A DNA stretch of 64,000 nt from Lacticaseibacillus chiayiensis (lineage in GTDB: Bacteria; Bacillota; Bacilli; Lactobacillales; Lactobacillaceae). Location of the stretch: NCBI RefSeq assembly GCF_004123795.1, contig NZ_MSSM01000011.1, positions 62,001 through 126,000 of the forward strand, given 5' to 3'. Below are positions 51,401 through 60,100 of the stretch, piece after piece. A program made the translations under genes and the position numbers. The notes beneath the pieces were generated by a model. It was not told the DNA's origin and searched no databases. It saw only the letters and a program-made list of their open reading frames with translations. Position 1 is the stretch's first letter. Each line of letters begins with the position of its first letter.

Positions 51401-51731
51401 ATCTGATCATCACCTGTGCATACAGTTTTTTTAAAAATTGTAAAGGGTACTATTGAATGTGGATATATCATATCATCGCATTCTGGTTATTGGCAATAGC
51501 TAACTGTTTTATTTTTTTATTTGTTTAACACGATACCTTTTAACAATATAAAAGTGCTTACGAGCTCATGCATTAATCAAACGAGTCTTTTTAAAATAGC
51601 AACCAATCTTCTTAAGGATTCTGTTTTGAACCTCTGTCAAAATCCAACACTTCCCGTACTTTGCCCAATGGCTTAACCAAACACCTGTGATATAATCGAC
51701 CAATATTTCAATCTGACATTCGGAGGAAGTT
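51401..51731. other. AT-rich intergenic region
   Basis: 331 bases between the divergent small membrane protein gene and the yhgE-like gene, clearly more AT-rich than the surroundings. Apart from the extended -10 at 51688 I see no gene, tRNA or repeat. The composition change would suit a junction of acquired DNA, but no repeat marks one. Confidence 0.4.
51688..51696 (+). promoter_or_regulatory. Extended -10 promoter of the YhgE/Pip gene
   Basis: TGATATAAT (TGN plus perfect TATAAT) 36 bases before the start; no clear -35. Confidence 0.5.
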
Positions 51732-54464
51732 ATGCGTAACATTGGTAAACTAGTTGCTTTGGACTGGAAGCGGATTTTGAAGAGCCCGTTCGCTTTTCTG
51801 CTGATTGCGGCGCTGGTCATCATTCCTAGTCTTTACTGCTGGTTCAACGTCTGGGCCTTGTGGGATCCTTACAGCAATACCCAGGATCTGACGGTTGCGG
51901 TGTATTCGGCCGATCAACCGGCGACTTTTCGTGACCAGAAAGTTGCGGTCGGGGATGAGCTGATGGACCAGTTGAAGCATAATAAGCAGCTTGGCTGGCG
52001 GTTTGTGGATTCTAAAAAGGCCGTGCAAGAAGGCGTCAAAAGCGGCAAGTATTACGCCGGTATCGTGGTGCCGAAGCATTTTTCCACGGATCTGCTCAGC
52101 TTTGTCGATGGCAAAATTCATAAGCCCAAGCTCGATTATTATGTCAACGAGAAAATCAATGCCATTGCCCCCAAAATCACCAGCACCGGTGCCAGTACGT
52201 TGCAAAACACCATTTCGGATGAATTCGTCTCGACCGTGGCTAAAACGCTGGTTAAAACGTTTAACAAAGCCGGCATCAAGCTGGATGAAAACCTGCCGAT
52301 GATCCGCCGCTTCGCCAGCCTGGTCACGAATGCCAATGACCAATTGCCGACGATTGAAAAGTACTTGGCTGAAGTGGATGACCTGCAAGGGAAAATGCCG
52401 GCAATTCGGGCGAAGCTGCAGACAGCTAACGAAATTGCCGGTTATCTGCCGGAAGTCAATCAAATGGCGCAGAAGCTCACAGCGGCAAATGGCTATCTGC
52501 CGATGGTGCAAGAGGCTGGCGAACTGGCGACCACGGTGAAAGGCAAGTTACCGGAAGTGCAACAAGCCGGCGCCCAACTGAACACGGTTGTGACGAATTT
52601 TGGCCAACTGGAAACCGGCGTGGATCAGGCAGTGAAGGTGACGGATCAAGGCATCACGGTCATCAATCAGGTCGATGGCACACTGCCAGCGCTGACAGAC
52701 TTTGGGCGGCAAGCGCAGGCAGCAGTGGGGACGACGAAAGATGAGGTGCTACCGAAAATCAGCACCGCCTTCGATGTGGTCCAAAATGCCACCGATGCCG
52801 GTTTGACGCTAATTGCGGCGGCCAATACCAGCCTGAGTGCGGATCTGACAACCCTGCAGCAACAACTCCAACAGCTGGACAGCAGCCAAGATATGGCAGC
52901 CGCGAAACAGGCGATGGTCGACCGGCTTACTGCGTTGGCTGAGCGTCAAGGCAAGGTGGCCGCCAACGCAACCAGTCTGGCAGAAACTTTGCAGCGAGTG
53001 CAGGCAAGTCTCAGCCGTCTGACAGGTAAGGATGATCAACCGCTCGCCGACGCTATCGCCAAGTTGCAGACCGTCGCTGCCACTGCCACGGCTGTCCAAA
53101 AAGAAGCCGAAACGCTGGCCAAAGATGTGCCAAACTTAGGCACCATCCAACTGCAGTCACGACTTGGCACATTGGCCACCACAGCCAATCAATTTGCGAA
53201 CGCGGCGAATACGCTCAAATCGCTGGACATCGGCATCAGCGTCAAGCAAGTGCTAAACGCATTTAAGGCAGCCTTGGCCGATGTCAGCACAACCTTAGCG
53301 ACCATCAACAACCAAATCCTGCCATCCTTGCCTTCGCTGCTGGGCGGCACGAAGGATCTGCTCACTCAGGCGCACACTTTTCTCGTCAAGGCGCAGCAAC
53401 AACTGCCCGCCCTCAAGCAGGAACTCACCGATGCCAACACGCTGCTCAACGGCCACATGAACCTCATCACCAGCGGCGTGTCCACCGTGGCCGACTTGTA
53501 CCAAAATGATTTCCCAGCGCTCAAAACCAAACTGACGAAGGCAACCGACTTCATCAATCAGGACTTGCCTGGCATCGAGCAAGACCTCACGCAAACGCTG
53601 GCACTGGCGAATGAAAAAATGCCACAACTCCAAAGCGGTTTGGATGACGCGCAAAAGTTCACCCAAAATGACTGGCCAACCTTAAAAGACGCCATTCAAA
53701 AGGGTGCCGCGGCGATCAAGAAAGGTGAAAAGTCCGTTGATTTGTCGCAACTAATCAAGTTGTTGCGGCGCGATGCCACCAAAGAAGCCGGATTCCTCGC
53801 CAAACCGGTTGAATTGAAACAACAAAGCTTCTATCACATTCCAACTTACGGGTCGCAAAGTGCACCGTTTTATCTGGCCTTGTGCATTTGGGTTGGCGCG
53901 TTGCTGCTTGGTGCGATTTTGATCACCGAATACCAACTGCCGGCAACGCTCAGCGACGTTACCGTCAAGCAAAAGTACGTTGCGCGCTGGCTGACGTTTG
54001 TGGGGCTGGGGATGCTGCAAGGGCTCATCGCCGCGCTGGGTAACCTTTACCTGATCGGAACGTACGTGGCCAACCAGCCGCTGTATCTGCTGTTTGCAAT
54101 GGTGCTCAGCATCGTGTTCGTTTCAATTCTTTATGCACTCATCTCGCTATTTGGCAACATCGGCAAAGGCATCGGGATTATCATTTTGGTCTTATCTATC
54201 TCTGGGGCTGGCGGAAACTTCCCCGTGGTGCTGTCCGGAAAATTTTTCCAGATGATCAACCCGTGGCTGCCATTCACCTACGCCGTCAACCTCCTGCGCG
54301 AAACAGTCGGCGGCATATACTGGACTAATCTTTGGCAAGATCTCGCAGCATTAGTGGCATTTGGCCTCGCGTTCTTCCTGCTGGGGTTGTTCTTAAAAGC
54401 ACCGATTCGTCCGTGGATCGAGAAAATGCACCGGTTAACGCGGCAGTCGAAGATTATCGAGTAG
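51732..54464 (+). CDS. YhgE/Pip domain-containing membrane protein
   Basis: A 910-residue member of the YhgE/Pip family (related to ABC-2-type permeases and to phage-infection proteins of lactococci). One membrane helix at about 18-40 is followed by a large extracellular part (about 41-710) and a C-terminal block of about five to six helices (about 715-890). The extracellular part has helical repeats of about 30 residues with recurrent LPEV/LPMV/LPTI motifs (GYLPEVNQMAQKL, GYLPMVQEAGEL, GKLPEVQQAGAQL) and is probably rod-like. ATG 51732 has GGAGGAAG upstream. Family members are implicated in phage adsorption and in export; no function can be read here. Confidence 0.85.
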   Translation: MRNIGKLVALDWKRILKSPFAFLLIAALVIIPSLYCWFNVWALWDPYSNTQDLTVAVYSADQPATFRDQKVAVGDELMDQLKHNKQLGWRFVDSKKAVQEGVKSGKYYAGIVVPKHFSTDLLSFVDGKIHKPKLDYYVNEKINAIAPKITSTGASTLQNTISDEFVSTVAKTLVKTFNKAGIKLDENLPMIRRFASLVTNANDQLPTIEKYLAEVDDLQGKMPAIRAKLQTANEIAGYLPEVNQMAQKLTAANGYLPMVQEAGELATTVKGKLPEVQQAGAQLNTVVTNFGQLETGVDQAVKVTDQGITVINQVDGTLPALTDFGRQAQAAVGTTKDEVLPKISTAFDVVQNATDAGLTLIAAANTSLSADLTTLQQQLQQLDSSQDMAAAKQAMVDRLTALAERQGKVAANATSLAETLQRVQASLSRLTGKDDQPLADAIAKLQTVAATATAVQKEAETLAKDVPNLGTIQLQSRLGTLATTANQFANAANTLKSLDIGISVKQVLNAFKAALADVSTTLATINNQILPSLPSLLGGTKDLLTQAHTFLVKAQQQLPALKQELTDANTLLNGHMNLITSGVSTVADLYQNDFPALKTKLTKATDFINQDLPGIEQDLTQTLALANEKMPQLQSGLDDAQKFTQNDWPTLKDAIQKGAAAIKKGEKSVDLSQLIKLLRRDATKEAGFLAKPVELKQQSFYHIPTYGSQSAPFYLALCIWVGALLLGAILITEYQLPATLSDVTVKQKYVARWLTFVGLGMLQGLIAALGNLYLIGTYVANQPLYLLFAMVLSIVFVSILYALISLFGNIGKGIGIIILVLSISGAGGNFPVVLSGKFFQMINPWLPFTYAVNLLRETVGGIYWTNLWQDLAALVAFGLAFFLLGLFLKAPIRPWIEKMHRLTRQSKIIE

Positions 54465-54504
54465 CTTCGGTTGGGTTCAAAATAAAGCTGCAACATTCAG
54501 AAGC

Positions 54505-54542
54505 AACTTTACCGGCAGAACGCTGGTAGGGTTGTTTTTTTG
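54505..54542 (+). terminator. Terminator after the YhgE/Pip gene
   Basis: AACTTTACCGGC / GCTGGTAGGGTT, a 12-bp stem with three G-U pairs and a 5-base loop, then GTTTTTTT. Confidence 0.75.
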
Positions 54543-54675
54543 TTGTGGTACAAATAGATTCCGCAGAAAACGGTGCCCGTGCAGCACGCGGCAATTCTTT
54601 TGGTCAAAATAAATTGGTGACGCTCAGCTAATGAACTGAACGTCACCATTTTGTATTAGCCATATCAAACCGTCA

Positions 54676-55860
54676 TCATTCCAGTTTTTCCTTCCCACTT
54701 GTCACTGTCACGACAAAAATAGATTCGTCTCTCTGATAAAGCCGGTGGATATTTTGCAGCAGCAACATAATCCACGACATGGCCAAGGCGAAGGCGATCA
54801 TCTCGAAGGCGGTTAGCGATAGGTAGTGGACGAATTGGAATAGGATGGCGGCAAAAACGATGATGCCGCCGATGGTGTAGCTGGTGCTGAGAAATTCGCG
54901 CGAGACGCCCGGAAGCAGCCAGCGCACGGCGATAATCATGCCGATCAGGAAGTAGTTCAGGAACCACGCGCTTTGGGTGTGTAGAACATGCAGGATGCCA
55001 CGATTATTTGGGAACAAGCCAACCCCCAGCAAGGCGATGGCCGCGATGGTCAGTAAGATTCGAAGCGTGATCAGCCGCCAGTCGGTTTTGCGATGTGCCA
55101 TGAGCGGCACAAATAGGTAGTCCACCAAAGCAATCCATAGTAACGCCGACACCGCGATGGTCAGGTTAAACTGCCACGCGTTCAGGGCCTTGCTGGTACC
55201 TAAAAAGCTGACATTATACTGCCACCACTGGCGAGAACTATTGGTCACAATCGCACCCACCACGCCGCCGATAAATGTAGACAGAAACAGCGTGGTGATA
55301 AACTGCGTCGAAATCGACAATGCCGAGTAAATCATCAGGTAGTTCACAATACTGATGAAAATAAGGAACAGCCCGGTCGCTGTGTAAATATCAAAAATGA
55401 CGCCTTCAAACATATAGCCAATCGCCCAGAAAAACACCGACGTTACGAATGCAAGAATAATCGCAAACGACAGTAGCAGCGTCGGGAAAATCCGCCAATA
55501 CCGACGTCGATGATCACGCCCATGAATCTGCCGGTGATTTTGAACATACGTCACCGCAAACGTACCCATCCCGCTTAATTCGCCAAGGACGATCACCATC
55601 TGCGCAATTGAGTTCTTACCGGTCATCGGCACCTGCAAGATATTAAAGTGAAAGAAATACGCCATAAAAAAGATCCCCGCCAAAACAGTTGGAATCAGAA
55701 AGAACCGCAGCGAAATCGTCTGCGTCCCTGTATCCGTCCGCTTCGGCCGAATCACGGCTTCCTTATCTTTTAACGTCACCTCGACTTGTTCGCCATCTTT
55801 AATGTCCAAGTCTTCCATAATGGCGTCCGGGATGACGATGTGATGCGTTTGTTTGGTCAA
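54676..55860 (-). CDS. AbrB/SpoVT-like domain fused to a polytopic membrane domain
   Basis: A 394-residue protein. Residues about 5-41 (HHIVIPDAIMEDLDIKDGEQVEVTLKDKEAVIRPK) fit the AbrB/MazE swapped-hairpin domain: the IPxxIxxxLxIxxGxxVEV pattern, normally DNA-binding. From about 50 on there are eight or more membrane helices resembling DUF998-type proteins. The start is TTG 55860 with GGGAG about 9 bases upstream. AbrB-type domains on membrane proteins may tether transcription control to the membrane or may only be structural. No antitoxin partner is next to it. Confidence 0.65.
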   Translation of the reverse strand: MTKQTHHIVIPDAIMEDLDIKDGEQVEVTLKDKEAVIRPKRTDTGTQTISLRFFLIPTVLAGIFFMAYFFHFNILQVPMTGKNSIAQMVIVLGELSGMGTFAVTYVQNHRQIHGRDHRRRYWRIFPTLLLSFAIILAFVTSVFFWAIGYMFEGVIFDIYTATGLFLIFISIVNYLMIYSALSISTQFITTLFLSTFIGGVVGAIVTNSSRQWWQYNVSFLGTSKALNAWQFNLTIAVSALLWIALVDYLFVPLMAHRKTDWRLITLRILLTIAAIALLGVGLFPNNRGILHVLHTQSAWFLNYFLIGMIIAVRWLLPGVSREFLSTSYTIGGIIVFAAILFQFVHYLSLTAFEMIAFALAMSWIMLLLQNIHRLYQRDESIFVVTVTSGKEKLE

Positions 55861-56139
55861 TTTTTTCTACTCCCTAAAGATTCTTGATGTTACTCCTATA
55901 CAGAACTTAACTGTAGCACATTGAGCACAAAGGGGAAAAGAAGACTTGCACGCGTCGCCATTTATCAACAGAAACCTTGTTCGTTAATCTCGCAATTTAG
56001 TTAGTTTCCGTATAAAATCGAACTATGTTGGCACACGGGGATGCGTTTAGTCGTCAATGGGCTGATAAAACTGCATCGAACCGAGCCACTTTTACGACTG
56101 ACAAAATGTGTGCACGATACTTTTGAAAGGAGCTTGTGA

Positions 56140-56946
56140 ATGGCGCAAATTGATGCAATCAACCGGGTCATCAACCTTGTCAGCCTAGTCGTCTTGTTAT
56201 TTGCCATCGTCAAGGTCTACCGGCAAGTCCGCTCACTTAACCTGCTCGACTACCTCATCATGTACTTAAAATACCGGCAAACCATCTACGAAGAAATGCA
56301 GAAAAACCCACAAATCCGCCAAAAACAGCTACTCTCAATTGGGATCACCATGCTCATCGCCACATTTTGGGTCATCAGCAGCCTCCAACATCTCATGGCA
56401 GACTGGAACTTCAGCAACCTCCTCAATGTCATCACCACTTTCGGATTGCTCTTCCTCTTCCTATTCCAAACCTGGCAAACCAAACACCTCAACGAAGACA
56501 ACCGCTACCTAACCTTCGCCTACAACTACCAACGCCGCCACTTCGACGACGTCCTCCAGATTTTCGAAAAGAAGCTTGCAGAGTGGACGCCACAAGACGA
56601 CGCCGACCAACGCGAATGGGATCGATTCCATCAACTCCTGGAACGCGTTAAGACAGAGGCAGAACACAACCGCCGCGCTGCCATGTTCAGCGATGACCTG
56701 TACGCGCTATTCGACGACAAGCTGCTCCTACATGAGGGCAGTGAGCCGTTAACTTTTCACGAAAAAGGTATCCTTAGTTATTACGTCGGTTACTGGGATG
56801 CTGGGCCGTATAATGACTATACGTTAGGGATGTTGGAGGATATGGATGACCGAGAGCGCAAAGTTGTGACGCGGGTGTTTAATGTGACCATGGGGCTGAT
56901 GGCTGCTGGGTTGGTTTGGGTGGCTGTGAGGCAGGTTGTGGGATGA
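56140..56946 (+). CDS. Hypothetical membrane protein
   Basis: A 268-residue protein with a first helix at about 8-28, two more at about 65-83 and 92-112, a long soluble charged middle (about 115-245, rich in Asp/Glu/Arg, with helical heptads) and a last helix at about 246-266. ATG 56140 has GAAAGGAG upstream. I recognise no family. It lies between the AbrB-fusion gene (opposite strand) and the restriction gene; codon use in its first half leans to C-ending codons unlike its neighbours. Confidence 0.6.
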   Translation: MAQIDAINRVINLVSLVVLLFAIVKVYRQVRSLNLLDYLIMYLKYRQTIYEEMQKNPQIRQKQLLSIGITMLIATFWVISSLQHLMADWNFSNLLNVITTFGLLFLFLFQTWQTKHLNEDNRYLTFAYNYQRRHFDDVLQIFEKKLAEWTPQDDADQREWDRFHQLLERVKTEAEHNRRAAMFSDDLYALFDDKLLLHEGSEPLTFHEKGILSYYVGYWDAGPYNDYTLGMLEDMDDRERKVVTRVFNVTMGLMAAGLVWVAVRQVVG

Positions 56947-57002
56947 ATGTCAAAAAAGCTATCCACAGCCTTCACTGATATGCAGATAACTTACAAGTTT
57001 CC

Positions 57003-57011
57003 TGATATAAT
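57003..57011 (+). promoter_or_regulatory. Extended -10 promoter of the restriction-modification gene
   Basis: TGATATAAT, identical to the element at 51688; no good -35. The leader is about 130 bases. Confidence 0.5.
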
Positions 57012-57149
57012 GACATAAATAACGTCTAGAGTTTAATAAGAAATTCTGGTGTCAGCCTTGAACTGCTAGAGTTGTGAAAATGGAATGAATCTGCCCAATC
57101 AAATATATTTCAGTAAAGACGGCAGACAGTCACAAAGGGGTACTAAATA

Positions 57150-60100
57150 ATGAATTCGAGTAAGCCAAAAGATAGCTTTGACAATTTAATTGCAGAAATC
57201 GATAAGAGTGCTAAAGGCGTGCAACGAGACCGCGGCACTATGTTTGAAAAAGTTGTTAAATCATACCTGCTAAATGAGCCGACCTACAAGAATCTATATG
57301 ATGAAGTGTGGATGCTTAATGAAGTGCCGGCCGAGTATCACATTCCCAAGAAGGATCTTGGGGTTGATCTCGTGGCTCGTCATCGAGATTCTGGTAAGCT
57401 GACTGCCATTCAAGCAAAATATTATCGCGGAAAAGTCAGCAAAGATACCATCAATAGTTATGTGGCAGAACTGAATAAGAATTATTACGCTGATGGTTTA
57501 CTGGTAGCTACAACAGACGACTGGAACAAAAATGCTGAAGCAGCCTTAGACGATGGCTCAAAAGATATTAATCGAATTGGCTTGTCAGATTTAAGGCATT
57601 CCAGCTTTGATTGGTCGAAGTTCAATTTTAATGATGCTGCCCGAGTAATTCAAGCCAGCCATAAACAACCTCGTTCTTATCAAAAAGAAGCAATTGATAA
57701 AACAGTGGCTTATTTTGCGACGCACGAACGTGGCAAGTTGATTATGGCACCAGGGACCGGAAAGACATTTACGAGTCTGAAGATTGCAGAAGCGATGGCA
57801 AAAAAAGAACATAAGAGCGATTACTATGTCTTATATTTAGTGCCGAGTATTCAGCTTCTATCGCAAACCCTTTTTAGCTGGAATAGTGACATTACGCCAA
57901 CGACTAAGCTCGTTTCTTTTGCAGTCACTTCTGATCGCAATGCCTCAAGGAAGCGGACAAATAGTAACGACGATGACAGCGACATGAACATTCAGGACAT
58001 TGGATTTCCGGCTTCAACGAGTGCCGAGAAACTAATGTCAAACTTTAACGCACTGCCTTCGTTGTCAGGTACTGATCAACGTATGACAGTTATTTTTAGT
58101 ACGTATCAGTCGATTGATGTCATTCATCGTGCACAAGAAATGGGGCATCCAGAATTTGATCTAATTATTGCAGATGAAGCGCACCGCACAACAGGCTCTC
58201 ATGACGCCAACAATGAAGCAGGCTTCTTCACAAAAGTACACAACAATCTTATTGTGAAAGCGAATCATCGTCTTTACCAGACAGCTACACCGAAGATTTA
58301 TTCCCAAGAAGCCAAGAAAAAAGGGAAAGATGAAAACATTGTCATCGCATCTATGGATGACAAAGACATGTATGGAGAAGAAATCTATCGTCTAGGATTT
58401 GGTGATGCCGTTGCAAAGGGGATTTTGACAGATTACAAGGTTGAGGTTTTGGCCGTTGACGAAGCCGTGGTTCAACGTGATATGCAAAATAGTTTAGCAA
58501 CAGAAAACGGATTAAATATCGATGATATCGGGAAAATCATTGGCGTATGGAATGCGATGATGAAACGCGAGAGCTTCTCCGACAAGATCTCTGGTCCGCC
58601 AATGCAACGAGCAATTGCATTTGCATCTGTGATTGATAATCAACGTGGACATGGTGCCGGCAAGGTCGGATCAAAGCAAATTGCGCAAGAATTCAGTCAT
58701 GTTGTTAATGAATATCTTGGGAACGACAACCCTAATAGTTTTCGAGTTGATGTTAAACATGTTGATGGCAGTATGAACGCTCTCCAAAAGAAAGATGCGG
58801 TTGATTGGTTAGCAGCAGACCTTCCAGATGATGAAGCGCGGGTACTTTCTAACGTTAAATTTCTGACAGAGGGAATTGACGTTCCTAATTTGGATGCAAT
58901 CATTTTCTTCGCACCTAAGCAGTCACAAATTGATATCGTGCAAGCGGTTGGACGTATCATGCGTAAATATAAGGACAAAGAGTATGGGTATATCATCTTG
59001 CCAGTTGTTGTTCCGTCTGGGCAAGATCCAGATACGGTACTTGATGATAACAAGACTTATAAAGCGGTTTGGCAGGTATTAAATGCGCTTCGTTCCATCG
59101 ATGAGCGGTTCGAAGCATCTGTCAATAAACTGGACTTAAACAAGAAAAAACCACGAAACTTGAATGTTATCGGTGTCGGTGGGGCCCCAAGTGCGGAGCT
59201 TAACAATACTGGTGATGATACCTCAAGTACACCTGCTGTACAGCAAACCGAGCTGGAATTGAATTGGCATGAGATACAAGATGCCATTTACGGCCGTATT
59301 GTCAAGAAAGTTGGTGACCGGCGTTATCTGGAAGACTGGACAGCAGATGTTCAGCAGCTAGCCGAACGACACATTCGGTGGATTCAAAATCTCATTGAGG
59401 ATAAACAATCGCCGTTTGCCAAGACCTTTGGAGTATACCTAAAGAGTCTGCAACACAATATTAATCGTGATATTGATTCTGAACAAGCTATTGAGATGTT
59501 GGCTCAGCATGTCATTACCAAGCCTATTTTTGAGGCACTGTTTGATCAGTACAGCTTTGTTAACGATAATCCGGTTTCTCGAGCTATGGAAGATATGATT
59601 CAACAGATGACCAAGGCAGGATTTGATCAGGAGCAAACAGCGCTTGAGCCATTTTATGAATCTGTTCGACTACGGGCTACGGGGATTGATAATGCAGCAG
59701 CTAAACAGCAATTCATCGTAACACTGTATGATAAGTTCTTTAGTACTGGATTTAGAGCCACGGCAGACAGGTTAGGAATTGTTTTCACGCCTGTTGAAAT
59801 TGTGGACTTTATTGTAAAGTCTGTAGACGAAGTGCTGAAAGAACATTTCGGGCGTGGTATTGCTTCTAAAAATGTGCACATTCTTGACCCATTTACAGGA
59901 ACAGGGACGTTTATTGTCCGAACTTTAGAATATTTGAAGCAGGAGATGGAGGCAGGGAAAATTACGCTTGCTGATATCACACGGAAATACACGCAAGAAC
60001 TGCATGCTAATGAGATTGTGCTATTAAGTTACTACATTGCCGCGATTAACATCGAATCAGTCTTTGATGAAATCAATGGAGATGAAAAATATATTCCTTT

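Noticed and set aside
51566-51823. An 85-codon minus-strand frame upstream of the YhgE/Pip gene
   Set aside because: It overlaps the promoter and first 30 codons of that gene, has no ribosome site and resembles no protein I know; a transposase remnant was considered but nothing supports it.
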